Below are positions 47,941 to 61,700 of a DNA stretch of 64,000 bases, piece by piece. This DNA is from Nautilus pompilius (taxonomy: Eukaryota; Mollusca; Cephalopoda; Nautilida; Nautilidae). A program made the translations under genes and the position numbers. The stretch lies in assembly GCA_018389105.1 (NCBI GenBank), contig JACATO010001697.1:124001-188000 (forward strand), read 5' to 3'. How positions within the stretch are numbered: the stretch's first letter is position 1; every line of letters begins with the position of its first letter. The notes beneath the pieces were generated by a model. The model made no database searches, was not told the origin of the DNA, and saw only the letters and a program-made list of their open reading frames with translations.

Positions 47941-49390
47941 CTAAAAGTAACAAGCTATACATCAGTGATTCACAGATATCAGAAGCAGCTATGTTACTAT
48001 GGATGGTACAATTTATTAACACAACCATCAGTGGTGTATAATTGAGAGGACATTTATAAATAATAAAACAACATTATTTAAAAATTAAATTAGCAATTTT
48101 TAGAAAATTCATAAAAGTGAAGAAAGCATTAACAATATAATTACTGAATAAGAAACAAAGGTATAATTGCGAGTACCTGTAGCTGACAAAATGGGTTTTA
48201 CAAGGCATCATTGCTTGTGGTTTAAAGAATCCTATAATTATTTAATGTATGATATTTGTTAATTGCTCTAGTTTACATTAAACCGTAGTTTTCTTTCTAC
48301 AGAGAATGAGAAATTTTTTAAGACTACTCTGCGGCGGATACAAATTGAAATGTTACCACAAAAATCTCATATTATCTGATTTATTAATGGTGAGTCTTTT
48401 TACTGAACAAAATGTTTCCTATACTTAAATGATTGACCAATCTGACTCTTGCCTTCTTTCATATTTAATGCCACGCGAGCACCACGTGAACATGATATTC
48501 TGATTCTTTATCACATTCATCAAAGACTATGTAGAGATCAGGGATCTTTATATAATATTTATCAACCTTTACAAATAAAACTGAACTATACACATGCTGA
48601 GAGGCTCCAACTGAAAGTGGGTGAAAGCAGAGAGATCTCGTAGAAGCAATGTTTGTTTAATAAATATATATACTAATTAAAAGCCATCACTTTCCGGCAT
48701 TTATTTTTCGAAATTTATCGGACCGTGATTTGTTTTACTTACTAACATATTTTTTCAGGTTTTTTCGCGCAAAAATCGCGTTCTTTACTAGATTTTCCAC
48801 GCAAGATAAACCTGTTACAGTAAAATGGCGACTTAATACAAGAACGGCTTAAACTGACCGATTTGACTGGACCACACTAAGTTACGTCGACCAATCAATG
48901 ATCTTGTATTAACTAAAGCGATACGTAGTAAACAATGGCATCAAATTGAAGATTTTACCAGGCAACACATCGTCGTCATCATCATGTGCCATCTCTGATT
49001 TAGATTCGTTGGCCGATCAAGATGGACTAGTGAGACAGGAGGAAAGACAATACAAAAAGGTTTAAAAGAAAACCTTCATATGTCAAAATTATTTGATAAA
49101 AAAGCAACCAAAAGCTTTCTAGGCCTGACCAACTATGCGTTGTAATTTTGCCGGTAAACATCATTGTAATCGTTCTTAGTGAAGTCGTGAAACATCTGGA
49201 GCATAACTCGATGTTGTGATTTCTGAAAATGATTGTTCTGTTGATAATTTTAACTGCGCCGTCAGGCGACGTCAACCTAACCAGTAACAGGACTTCACAG
49301 TCTGCAATAGCTACTGTGATTTAACAAAAGACGACGTTGCAAAAGAACACGCGGTTTCTAGTCGCTGTCTCAGCATTTACAACTATCGTG

Positions 49391-49465
49391 AAAGGGTGGC
49401 CCGGTGGCTTCATCAGGGAGTTATTAAAGTCAGAGGCTTCGATTCGAATCCCATTTGGCGCAGTC
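49391..49465 (+). mobile_element. tRNA-derived SINE-like head
   Basis: The plus strand begins GGGTGGCCCGGTGGCTTC, an A-box-like start, and about 45 bp later has GCTTCGATTCGAATCCC, containing a near-perfect B box. Spacing suits a tRNA-like promoter. The 3' body may run to about 49580, but I found no tail. The opening GGGTGGCC is shared with the head at 12988-13040. Confidence 0.5.
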
Positions 49466-50808
49466 TCTGTTTGGTATCGTTTCTTTTTCATTAGCTGGCG
49501 TCAGGATTTTTCTGCTAACGCCGGAAGTACAGATCCGCTCACACGTCCCACAGGATATGTAATGTTCTCTAATGGATAACCAAGACATTTCGCTCTTTTT
49601 CGAGAGTTGTCTTCAATATAAAGGGGTCACATTTGTTAGCGCTACTGTATGATGCAATAGTTTTTGCTTAATTGATAATTATCTGTTTTGCCGCATTCAA
49701 ATCTCTAGAGCGTTGCTAAAACCAGGCTGGTGGAAATCCTATTTTATTGTTGTTTTATTATGAAAAGAAGGCGTTTCGTTAAGGAACTATAATGTCTCTC
49801 GTTCTTAGGCAAACAGGCTTCCTATTCTCAATTGACGAGGAACTACGGAAAAAGTGGTTAGCTGTCGTTAGGTGCTGTAACTGATAGCCAAGCAAAAACA
49901 GGGCTCTGTGCTTTCCTCAGGTTCGGCAGGACATTTCTGGGAACAACAGATATAGATATCGGTAAAAATTAACGTATTAATTGGCTCAGTGACCTGAATT
50001 AGAAACTTATTTTTCTAAGCTTTTCTATATTCTGTGAATTTTATCAAGATAAACGTCTTAAGAAACTGCCACATTTATTCTCGTTAAATGCTTCTAACCT
50101 TAATATTACAATATTTAAATCATGAAGCAAACGCTAGTCTCACGATGTGAGGTAATAGTGACCAGCGTCGAATAGGATGCGGAAACCAACATCATTAACA
50201 ATAAATATGTATTATATATGTATGGTATAAACATCAACTACATGTAATTAAGAAAAATGTGAAAACTAACCACGTGTTTTTTGAAATTCAAACTTACTTT
50301 CATTTTCTTTTAGAATCCCAATTTTCTCAGGCTCTTCTTTCAATTAATTCAGGTTCCATTTCACTTCTTGAGGACGGCTTTTTAGATTTACTCCTAGCGA
50401 TGTGCAGTATTGTGCGTCAGAAATGGGCTAGACGCTCGTTCTAAGCACACGAGTTATCCTTCTTCACCAAACGAGTATTCTCGTGACTCAAACTGCTTAT
50501 ATTCGATTATTTGATCGGTGACAGGAAAGGGAAGCCTAGCAGTGAAACACCACCGCATTAATTTATTAATGTGTCTAAACATCGCCGATCTACTTCTAAA
50601 ATGCCAAATGCGTAAACAAACAAAAAATATTTACGTTACCAACCGCGATCACTCCCGAGAAGTACTGCCGATTTATCAAGTTCAAACGCCCAAAAGACGA
50701 CAGCGTCTTTAAATAAAGCAATGATAAAGACGCTGGGCACGATGTTAACAGGGTAGGTACACACCACTCGGTTATAAGACCCCATCACAAATATTCAAAA
50801 TCCAGCAG

Positions 50809-50816
50809 TGACGTCA
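50809..50816. promoter_or_regulatory. Single perfect CRE octamer with adjacent half-site
   Basis: AGTGACGTCACT is a 12-base perfect palindrome. It is followed at once by CATGACGCAA, a related half-site, making a small cluster in unique DNA. Confidence 0.4.
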
Positions 50817-51670
50817 CTCATGACGCAATTACATATCATCATCCGCTGATGTCACGCCGAGTGATGGCAGATTCCCTAAATCCCCACTTGTGTTCGTGAA
50901 CGCTGAACCATATACGTAAAAAAAACAACAGAAGTATTCATTTAATTGGTGATACAAACTCGGCAAATAAAAACATTTGAAATACTTATGTCTATTTAAC
51001 GTGATTCTAAACTTATACCGGAAAACCACTCAAAATACTGGAAATTTAGAACAGAACCTAAACCGGTTTTTATTAACAGCAATGAAAAAAAAACCTTAAA
51101 ATCCGAGTCTGTGAATTTTTCTTTTTTGGAAGTTTCCAATATATATATCAGCAAAGGTATTCAGTTAAAAACATAAAAACCACAAACAAAACAATTACTA
51201 TTTCACATTAGTCGTGTCGTTAGAATTGTTAGCTTTCTGTTGTAAAACTCTGAATTTATCACTTGTCCTTTTAAAGTTAATATTCGCGAGGTTTCCACCT
51301 GTTGTGTGTGTTTATCGTTATTTCATCTTTAATGATTGTGGTATTTTCATGACATTTATCATGGGTTGTATTTAGTACCCTGTAGATAATACGTAAACGT
51401 GGCCTTTTGCTTCATCCTGTCAGTCGTTAAAGACCAACGCATTCTCTTCCCTAACCCAGACCCACTGTCAGGGTGGTTATTAAGCGATTAAGTTTGGTCA
51501 AGTATATATATTTTTTCTAATTCTCCGGTTTGAAGGTTAAAAACTGAGTTGGAACCGTCAAATCGTTTGTTTCCTCCAAGAGCTATATATTAAAAACAAA
51601 GTTTATATTTATGGTGTCACTTTTACTGTCGGCATTTTACATTTAATTGTTTACAAATTTAGAAAGATTT

Positions 51671-51730
51671 CTAGTGCGATTCAGGGTTTACCGGAAATGA
51701 ACCCTGGTCTGGCGCCCGCTCCGCCATCTT
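51671..51730 (-). promoter_or_regulatory. YY1-type AAGATGGCGG motif with short ORF
   Basis: On the minus strand AAGATGGCGG (51730-51721) contains the ATG of an 18-codon frame beginning MAERAPDQGS. Upstream on that strand the DNA is CpG-rich to about 52080, and a donor-like TTGGTGAGTATC lies near 51850. This fits a minus-strand promoter with an untranslated exon, but there is no transcript evidence. Confidence 0.25.
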
Positions 51731-52292
51731 CGCTGGGCTGACCGTACAAACACACACAAGTCGTTTTGTCTTTCTCCGGTGCTTTCCAGGCAGTCTCGCC
51801 ATAATTAGAAAATACATTATCCTGATGATCGAGGTAGATAAAGGATACTCACCAAGTCGGTCACGAACGGTAAAAGCGCACCATCTGCAGGGCACTTTCT
51901 GTTGTCTTCCGTTCGCGGGCGACGGATAGGTGCTCGCCTCAGTTCTTTCGCCTGTCTCGTCAGCTACGTGTAAAGTGCGTGAACGGTTGAGACAGTCTTT
52001 TCTCTCTCTCTCTCTCTCCGGTCCGTGCCCGGTCGCTCTGTTCTCACACCATCTCCCGCAAACTCTCGCTACGAAATAAATACTAACGAGAGGAGATTAT
52101 GTATCCTGGCGGAACGAACCATTCACACACAAAGACAACTTCAGGATTATAATGGTGTGCATTTCAGAATCTTAGTTCATCTAACTTTATTCAAGAAATG
52201 AAATGAAATGGGAAGAAAATACATTTTCATGTGTCAATAAATATAATATATGGATAGAATTTAAGAGATTCTAAACCTATATTGTCGGTTTA

Positions 52293-52293
52293 G

Positions 52294-52362
<69 letters not shown>

Positions 52363-52417
52363 ACGTCTCTCTCTATCCCTCTCTCTCATCTCATCTCTCT
52401 CTCTCTCTCTCTCTCTC
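52293..52417. repeat. (CT)n microsatellite with interruptions
   Basis: About 30 pure CT units run to 52358, then ATAGACGT and CTATCCCT-type interruptions, then more CT. Unlike the arrays at 9 and 32.7 kb it has no TGACGTCA insert. Confidence 0.95.
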
Positions 52418-53002
52418 CTTTCCGACCCATCTTTTTTGGCTCTCATCCAAAGTCAAATTCGGCCTTTAATTAATAGGCTTTGTTTTCTGCTTGTTGGTAT
52501 TAAACATTTCTACAAGTACAGCCCCCCCTTTTTATCCTCAACTCGAACGGGACGGGCAAGATTGAAGGGAATCAGAGAGATTGTGCACGGATCGGAGCCT
52601 AAACAACCGATAACCACTGTATCAGAAAGTTCGAACGCGGGATCAATACAGAACGTCAAACAAAAACACGATGCCCGTCTTAAATGACGGCGCTGTGAAG
52701 ATTTCTGAACGTCAAACGGGACGGCCGGACTAAATAAGCTTCCATGTAAAGACAGTTGCTTAGTTCCGTATCCTTATTCTTGTCTCTTCTCACTGAGGCT
52801 AAACTTAATTTTCTTATAATAATGTGTACAGAAGAAAAAAAGCCATTTGTGAAAAACAGTTAATTACCATTTATAATTTGGTTTAACTATTAACGTTTCA
52901 AAGCATAAGTCACCACATCCATATAAATAAATTTCCTGTTTCCATATCAATGCTTCAGAGACCACAGTCTTGTGATTTTGAAGTAGAAGTAGAAAAAATC
53001 AG

Positions 53003-53010
53003 TGACGTCA
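53003..53010. promoter_or_regulatory. Single perfect CRE octamer
   Basis: CAGTGACGTCAGAAG contains TGACGTCA in unique AT-rich DNA within a 68-codon plus-strand frame that has no recognisable domain. Confidence 0.3.
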
Positions 53011-53462
53011 GAAGCTATACGGGCGACATAGAAAAGTTATTATTTAAAATATTTTTAGTAAAAGAAAAATCTTTTTTATTGCCAGAACTGACTGTTGCTT
53101 ATAGAGAAAAAATATTAATGTTATTTTTAAATGTAACTATTGCATTATTTGAATAAGTTTCTTTTACTGTTTATGAAAACTGTATGGTATTAGAAGCGTG
53201 AACAATGTGTTTTATGTTCGCAGATTTTAGCTAAGGTAGAGGGGAGTATGCACGGAGCTCAGGCACGAGCCTCACTGAACACCTTTGGCCATATTCTGAT
53301 AGACAACTAAGAGCCAAGCAACCAAGACCAGCCTCCGAATAGCAAGTTTGTTAGAAAACCCAAACCGGGACAACACTGATAATGTGATAGACCACACGAG
53401 CATGACATGATGTAAGAGAGAGGGGCTCTTACCAAATGTGAATTAAAATTTATCGTGCATAA

Positions 53463-53931
53463 GGTTGTTGTTGTTGTTGCATCAGGACTCGCGCCACGGC
53501 AATACACTCAGAATAAGCTCCTTCCGGAGCCTTATCCTTAGCTACCAAGAAGCATGTAGCCAAGCTTCACCCACCGCACGCAATAGAATGGCGGTTGCAC
53601 ATGCGCAAAAGCAACGTTGTTATCCTCATTCCGTAAACGGCGGCTTTGATGGGTAGAAAGCTGTAGCTTGCCTGTAGTGGAGAGGCTTTGCAATTCAGGA
53701 CGAAACCTGAAAGCTTTTCACACCATAGTGAAGTGCTATGGCGCCTCTCCTTCGTGAAGGTTTGTTCTTGAGGATTTCAAGATGAGCAAACCGATTATTG
53801 GTTCTTCGAGCTAGGCATACACCTTCCTCGCTCCCCGACCAGCAGTTTTTTTTATAGCCCATGTAAACAGAGCACCCTTGCATTCTTACAAGCGTGTTCT
53901 GCCCGAGGGCAGGGTTGTTGTTGTTGTTGTA
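53463..53931. repeat. Possible short retroelement bounded by (GTT)n tails
   Basis: A (GTT)n run at 53463-53479 is followed by about 430 bp of CpG-rich sequence ending in the hairpin CTGCCCGAGGGCAG and another (GTT)n run. Tails of this kind are known for some SINEs and RTE-type elements. There is no tRNA-like head I can identify and no reverse transcriptase motif, so the call is tentative. Confidence 0.25.
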
Positions 53932-55050
53932 AGTACAGGAGAGGATTACTGTGAATGAGTGGCAATTATTACAGCAACGACCTAGATATACAAACTGACT
54001 CATTGCAAATAGTTACTCGTCTCAGCCGAGTCTGCTTTTATATGTGGCATATTCTGGGAAAGGTGAATAATTTGGAAAAAAATATTGAAAAGAAAAATCT
54101 TTAATAAGATGGGAAAACTATAGAATGCCGTAAAATTTCATGCTCATGTGAATAGTAAATAAAAATGGGCCACTTTAACAATAAACCTTTTATTATTATC
54201 TTAAAAGTAGATATGGAATAATTAATATTATGCGGAACATTTACATGAAAAATATATTTCCAAGTTTTGGTATCTTAATTCTTGGCGAGTATTATTTTGT
54301 TTTCCGATTTGATTTCCAAATAAAGTTGTGTAATTTAATGTTTCACAATTTTTTGGTATTATAGTTTTATAACGATTCAGTTGGATCCACAAAAAAAAAG
54401 GTTCTCGAGAATATTTTTGATTCTTTATTGTTAAAAGTATTAGCCACACTACGGAGCTGCGCGCCTTCAAGATGGCGACATTTGGTATGCGAACGTCTCG
54501 CGGACGCGTTGGTGCGGGACCGCTATCGTTTAAAAGAATCTGTTCCGTTTGACCCACACGGAAGACAGATTTTGTCTTTCAGGTTTTCTGCTCAGCGTCT
54601 CGGCAACGTAAGTTAAGCCATAGCGCCTAGCACGGCCAATCAAACTGGTCGTACCTAACGCAGCTTGTTAGGGGGAATAAAGGCCCGTTATAGACATGAT
54701 TAGAACCGTTGGCAACGAGCGCGAGGCCTTTCGCCTTAAGTTCGATACATCGATGAAGTGTTTGCGTCCGCTGATCTCTCCCCACCCCACCCCACCAGGA
54801 ATCAAATTGTTTGGTTTCAGCTGGCTGCTGTCCACCAGACAGCCCTCTGGAACGCCGTCTCTAGAACAATTAAGTTCGAGAATTTGCCAAATCCAACCCT
54901 TCAAAATTCATAAGGAAAATAGACAGAGGTATTGTTACTAAATACTATTTAGGCGAAAAGAACGTTTTCGTTTTGTTAGTGGTAGGTATAGCACTGGCAA
55001 ATAAGTTTATAAAATATACCAGGTAACCTTTTACTTTTAAAAAAAAACTA

Positions 55051-55290
55051 TTTTTTAATGTCAGCAAATGTCAACTCGAGTTCATTTTTATCAGTAAATA
55101 TTGTATTAGGGATTAAGTTATCGTTCATCAGAAAATATCAGTTAATGACAAGTAAATTTTATCAATTACTGTCATGTTGAGACTACTTGTGTTTGTAAAT
55201 GTCAGTAAATGATATATGCGGGTCATCTCTGGCCGTAATTGTCAGTAAATATTATAAAAAGGCGACTCTAAACATGAACTTTACATCAGT
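55051..55290. repeat. Degenerate short tandem repeat around TGTCAGTAAATG
   Basis: Variants of TGTCAGTAAATG recur near 55061, 55090, 55128, 55150 (reverse-like), 55200 and 55243, with irregular spacing of about 30-45 bp. The units are too decayed to define an exact period. Confidence 0.5.
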
Positions 55291-58200
55291 ATTCAATAAA
55301 TAAGAAATTATGTCTTTCCTCAGTTCGCCCATCTAAAACAGTTTTCGACAGAGAATTAGGGATTCAAGTCCTTATCCGGCTTTTTTTCTTCTTCTTTCGC
55401 TTTTAATTGATTAATTTAACTTTTAATATTTATTAGTACACTGGACTTTGCAAAACATTCCTCGCTTTCCTCCTTCTAAAATATAAAAAAAAAGAACAAC
55501 AACTTAAAAAAAAAAAAGTTTCCCAATTCTTTTAATAACGGGACCACGAGAGTTTGGAAATAAACTCTCGCAAAGAGTCTGACAGAAATGTGCTTTTGTC
55601 ACGTTATGCCAGCATTAGCCATAATTCGGTCTATTTAACAAACCTGGTCAAGCTCGTACACGTCTCTGTGCGTTCCTTTATGACTGTTGGTAATGAGCCT
55701 GGCAGGGTTAGAACGTGGTGCGTATAGCATAACTATAGCTTTTTGTATGATTACGGTCCACGGCCAATTCCTTCTGCAGAATAAAAATTCTCCCGAGGCT
55801 AATAAAACTAATACTCATTTAATATATTTAACGTTGGTAATTGACAAGCGGGCATCGACTCAGGAGCGCACTCGGGTCTCGGTGCTCAGATGTAAAGAAA
55901 CTGTTCCCAGGCCTCGCGGAAGACAAACGTTGAATTGCTCCTGCCGGACCGTTTTCCGTCTTGCGTTATTATTGGTCCCGGCCCTAACCCGGTCCCCGGT
56001 GTGTGAGAAAAATAATTACAAGCCGGGATAGTCTGAGATCGCGGAACGTCCAGTCCATTCCGTGTGCGCAGCCTGTTAACACTATCCTGGAAATGTTTTC
56101 ATAGCATAATGGAGAAACTGCTCGTCTGCGTAGAAAAGTGAAAATTAAAAGAAATCAACTCGATAACTTTACCTGTCGGCTGGCCCGCACCAGTTAACTT
56201 TTTCCTAAATGGTTCTGGCTATTGTTTTCTTCCTCTTCAGGAAAATAGGCGCACAAAGCTTTGTCTTCCAGTGAAGATGCAAAATTACGGTCACGAACGC
56301 GATTGCATTGGTCGCCAATAAACACGCGTAGAGTGTGCCAAGTATATCGCGCACTTCCACGAGTGCGTTGTCAGACCGAGTGGCAGCGCGGAGAGTCGGG
56401 TAGGACATCCGTCTATTGTTTAGAAAGGATTGTATTCCATGCAGACGTACTGCACAATTATCCGTCTTGTGACGACAACGACTGACTGTAAGCTAAATGA
56501 AACACTGTCGCGACCGGGGAAAGACCAAGCCGTTCGATTCCTTACGAGCGGAATGAACATTCATTTGCTAAATAAAGAAAGTCCACTCTCTGCCAGCTGC
56601 CGACGTACACACAGGACGTCCCGGTGTCCGTGGTGAGTTGCCAGGAGCTAGTGGCCGAAACAAAATCGACATCAGAAAACAGGTTCCCAGGCTGTTATAT
56701 GGGGACCGGATGTGATCTCTCGATAGCACCAATTGCTTATAGACCAGGGACATACTGAGCCTGTCGGTCACCACTGCTGGTCAGTACTGAAGGAACTGCG
56801 GGAGAGTGGATGGGTACGGAGTCAGACCTGTACATAGTCTCACGTTGTTTCTAACCTGATTTACTCTAAAATATTTCTCCTAATGTGGCCATGATGTTTT
56901 TTTCCTATGACATTATGTAGCTCACATTCTCTCTCGCTATAACATGGTGTAGCCAAAATATTCTTCTGTGTATCTTGAAACACTGTTTTTTTTATATAAA
57001 CTGATGTAGCCCACAATTTCTTCTTTTTATTTTGATGTAGTATTTCTCAAAAGGTGTCCCATCACCCTAACCCTGTTTATAATCTGATTAGACTGAAATC
57101 CAGCCAACTTACTACATTTTCCTGCTATCTATAATTTTTTCAAATGCACGTATTGATAGAACTTAATTTTTGTCAATACTTACGATCTTTTATTTCTACT
57201 TTAGTCATTAATCATTAGTAGAGAAAAAACGCTTTACGCTTCATTGGATTTTTTCCTTGTATCGGATTCTACATCTCGGCCCAATGAAAAATTGCTAACT
57301 CTACCACTGTTGTTTGGCTCCGTTCCTTCATTGATCACGTGCTTAAGGGGTCATACCAAACAGTTTAAGAAAAAAGCCTTTAAAATTATGTTTGCCAGCG
57401 TCCGCATTTTAGCTAAGAAACTCAATCACAATGCTTCTTTATTAGGGTTAACGCAGCCAGGCAACGTTTAATTAATTTAAACAACTGGCCGGGAAAGCTG
57501 AACAAGGTCTCAACTCATTGCGCATTGTTGCTAGTTTTAGTAGCACGTAAGCGGTCTTTTGAGATGTTCTTTCTTTTACTTGAACCGAACCAAACGGATA
57601 GGCGTGATTGTGCTATCCACAGTTAACAAGTTGCTTTTTTCCAGCATTCAGTTACATGTTTTCGAAAATTGTGCGAGTAGTCATAGATAATTACTGGAAT
57701 TCATCCAAGACAGAGAGGCGACCTTAACATGTTTTTATACTGCGCACGAACCGTCGCTTAACTTAACCGTACAGCAGGATAATTAGACACTTTAAAAGGA
57801 TCAGCAGTTTAATGATATTCCATCACACCAGGCCAAAACAAACGGGCGTACCACTCAGTAAGCAAGCAGAAAATACACTGCAGACGAAATGGCAGAGAGT
57901 AGCGAGGAAAAACCATGTCGCGAGAGCCTCGTCAAATACAGACAGATTTGGACGAGCATCGAACTCGCGCCCTCATCCACCGCCAGCCTCCATACACCTT
58001 TCTTAAAAAATATCTAATCCGCTTATCCGCTTTTTAAAATCCCTTGGCTTTTAAAACATCAAAACAAGGTTAAGAATTGATTAGTATTGCGCTAAAGACC
58101 CGCTTTTTTCTATAAACCTTTAAAATAAGAAAGACTACTTTGTTTTCTTTCGTTTTTCTAATAATCAGCGTCGTAAAAATATTTCTGTATTAAACCTGTC

Positions 58201-58717
58201 ATATAAAACTGACAACTACTTATTGAAACACAAAAGACAAACATTTTAAAAGAAACGTAAATGTAACTACTTTTTTACGTATGGAAAATTTTAAGTCAAG
58301 AATGGTGAGATCAGAAGATCAACGTTATAAATAATATTAAACTTCAAGAAGATAACAATGCAGACTTGAAATAGGAATGAAATAAAGAACTGAATATGTT
58401 GGGAAAAGAATATTTGTGGATTTAATAATCCGTTAATGTTAGTTATAAAACTAGCTAATTAGCTTACATTTCGATAAGATTTTCGGACACAGTCAACAGT
58501 TAGTCCAAAGCCAAACTGTTTTTAGTGTGCATATAATATTGCAGTTGTTGACTGAAATCACTGATGATGCCTTTGCATTGGTTAAAACTACTTTTAGAAA
58601 AGCAACATCTTGGTTGCACATGACATAAAAATCGGTGAAAAACAAAGAAAGAGAGCGAATAATCAAATAGATCAGGGTTTCTTCATAGAACAGCATGGCG
58701 TGTAAAAATAACAGCTT
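55291..58717. other. Unique sequence with CpG-containing blocks
   Basis: A B-box-like GGGATTCAAGTCC near 55358 may mark one more SINE-like remnant. The stretches at about 55540-56080 and 56160-56700 are CpG-richer. They contain a CCAATAAACACG word and a symmetrical GGAATGAACATTC near 56549. Frames on both strands lack domains. The minus-strand frame 56205-56408 has one hydrophobic segment but nothing else to support a membrane protein. Confidence 0.35.
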
Positions 58718-61700
58718 CATTAATTTATCTAAAGAAAAATATCACTGATTAACAAATTAAATTTATATCAGAAGTATAACTCCGTCCGCGATAATTTATC
58801 AAAACACAAAGAATCTTTGATTAAAATGCAACATTTATAATCCACAATATCCTTTCTTTAATTTATCTAAAGATTTTTTCAATAACATTCTGAAATATAT
58901 ATTGAAATATAACCTTTCTAATTAATTTTTGAAAGAACCGAAAAACATTGATAATCATGTGATATTTATATTTCATAGTATAATCCTGTTTAAGTTAATT
59001 TTACAAAAGGCAAAGAAATTTAATATTATGTGAAAATTAAAATAAATGTAAAACTCCGACTCCATTAATATAACAAAAAGCAAAGAATCTTTTATTATCA
59101 ATGATTGTTTATGTGTAACTTATATTTTGAGTATACTGCCATGTTTGTTAATTTATTAAAAAAATAAAAATCTTTTATTAGTCTTGTGCAATTTATTTTT
59201 AAACTTTAATATCTGCGTTAAATTATCAAAATCCAAAAATTCTTGAATATCATGTGAAATTAATTACTTACTGTAACTCAATTGTGTTAATTAATGAAAA
59301 GACAAGGAATTTTTTATTATCAGTTAAAGTTGTTATTCTTTAGCATACCTCCATTTTTATTAATTCATGTCCTGCAAAAATATGTTTCACATCTAGTATT
59401 TATATTCTAAAGAACGCTACGAAATTGTTACTTTATTTAAAGGAAAGGAATTTTTTATCATGTGAAATTTAACTTCTAAATTATAACTAGACCTTTAATT
59501 TATCAAAAGAAAACTAATATTTGATTATCAAATGAAATTTATCTTATAAAGTATAAAAATTTCTTCTTTAATTTGAAAAACTCAATGAATTTATTATTAT
59601 TACGTTAAATAAACATTCAAAGGCATAACTACATCTTAGTTAATTTATCAACATTTTAACAGTCATTGAATATCATGTAAAATTATTATTTTATATTGTA
59701 ACTTCTTTTGCTAATTTAACAATAAACAAATAATTCTTGAATATAATGTGAAATGTTTAGTATAATGTATAACTTGTACTAAGATAATTATTTTAAAAAA
59801 CTGTTACTTCAATAATTTATGGACGGCAACAATTTTGGGAATATCTTGTAAATTTCATATGCTAAATTATAGCTGCAAGTTTGGTAATTAATCTAAATGA
59901 AAAAAATATTTGTGTGTCATGTGAAATTTTAGGTACAAAAGTATTACTCCCGACTTCGTTAATTAAGAGAAGGACTCTAAAATTTCGATTATTGTGTAAA
60001 ATTTATATTTTAAATTATATATACATTTTTGTTAATTAATCTGATAAGATATAATTTTTATTTATAATGTGGAATTTATCTTTTAATGTATAACACCGTC
60101 TTCTTTAAATTATTAAAAACAAAAAATATTTGATTATCATGTATTATTTATATTGTAAACAATATCAATCGTTAATTAATAAAAAGACAAAAGACTTTGA
60201 ATGCCATGAGAAAATTATATTAAATAAAGCAACTTGCTTTTATTTAATTTAATAAAAGTTCAAAATTTTTTTAACTATGATGTGAAATCTATATTTTAAA
60301 GTATGATACTGCTTTCGTTAATTTATCAAACGACCATGAATCTGTGATTATCATATGAAATTAATATTCTGAAGCATAACTCTTCTTCCTTTGATTAATC
60401 TAAAAAAAAGAATGTCTGCTTCATATAAAATATTTATATTCTAAAGTATAACTCCGACATCATTAACTAATTAAAAGACGATAAAGTTTTGATAATGTAA
60501 AATTTTAAATTATAATCTAACTCGTACTTCGAATTATATTATAAATTATAATGTGTCTTCTTTAATTTACAAAAGGACAAAAATATTTGATAATTATGTC
60601 AAATTTTATTTAAAAATATAACTCCGATTTCATTAATTAATGAAAAGAAGAATACTTTCTCATTATCATGTAAAATTTATATTCTAAAGCATAACACCAT
60701 TTAAATTAGTTATTCTAACATAAAAGTATCTATGTTTTGCTTATAATATTTATATTATAAATTATAACAACGTCGTCATTTATTAATCAAAAGCCCAAAG
60801 CATTGATTACCAGGTGAAATTTAGTTTATTTAACAAAAATGTTAAATTTACATTCTAAAGTATATCTATACATTTGCTATTAATATAAACACAAAGAAAT
60901 TTTAACTCTCATGTGAAATTTATATTCTAATGCACAAAATCATCTTTTAAAAATAATCTTATAAATTTTCTGTTTCACATGTAATATTTATATTTTAAAG
61001 TATAACTTTGTCTTAATTAATTAAATTTAACAGAAATGGTTCTTTAACTAAAAAGCTAAATTTATACTTAAAATATAACTGTTTTTGTTATTATAAAAAG
61101 AAAAACAAAGGATCTTTGAATAACATGTGAAAATTATATTTCAAATTAAAACTAAGCATTCATTAATTTATTTTTAAATATTAAAAATTTTTAAAGTAAA
61201 ACTCATATTTTAGTCTAACTCGTAATTCGATAATTTATTTAACGAAAAATAAATCTTTATTATTATTTTAAATTTATATTCAAAAACGTAGTTAAGTCTT
61301 CGTTAATTTATCAAAATAAAAAGAAACTGTTTAACGCGTGATATTTATATTTTATATCATATCTTCGACTTCGATAATTTATCGAATGACAATGATTTTT
61401 TTGATCATATGAAATGTATTTTCTAAAGTATAACGATGCTTTCGTTAATTAATCAAACAAAAAAGAATTTTTTAATTATCATGCAAAACTTTATTATAAA
61501 TTCGTTTCAATTTGTTAATATAAAAGTTGTTCTTTTACATGTGAAATTTATATTTTAAAGTATAAATTCTTCTTCGATAATTTATCGAACTACCAAGAAA
61601 CTTTTATTATTATGTAATTTTAAAATTTTATATTATGATGTATATTTGTTAATTTATTCACTGTTAAAGAATCTTTGAGTATCATGTGATATTTCTAATC

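Larger units (their letters stand above)
47941..52292. other. Mostly unique sequence with one SINE-like head
   Basis: No gene is recognised. Single CRE (50809) and YY1-type (48822 AAAATGGCGAC; 51721) motifs are present. A GC-richer stretch at about 51640-52080 has many CpG and a (CT)n run near 52000. On its minus strand AAGATGGCGGAGC is followed by an 18-codon frame. Confidence 0.35.
52418..55050. other. Unique sequence with CpG-containing blocks
   Basis: No gene is recognised. Two (GTT)5-type runs at 53463-53479 and 53912-53931 bracket about 430 bp. The second directly follows the hairpin CTGCCCGAGGGCAG, a layout seen at the ends of some SINEs and RTE-type LINEs. CpG-rich stretches at 53490-53890 and 54450-54930 have overlapping frames without domains. 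AAGATGGCGAC occurs at 54469. Confidence 0.35.

Noticed and set aside
51369-51392. TACCCTGTAGAT, matching the first 12 bases of the miR-10 family
   Set aside because: The following bases diverge from miR-10 and the flanks do not form a hairpin with a matching star strand.
55325-55380. B-box-like GGGATTCAAGTCC with a weak upstream A-box-like word
   Set aside because: The upstream part is too poor to support a tRNA-derived head; noted only within the region entry.
56205-56408. Minus-strand frame with a hydrophobic stretch (ILGTLYACLLATNAIAFV)
   Set aside because: One transmembrane-like segment without other receptor features, splice sites or family similarity is not enough to call a membrane protein.
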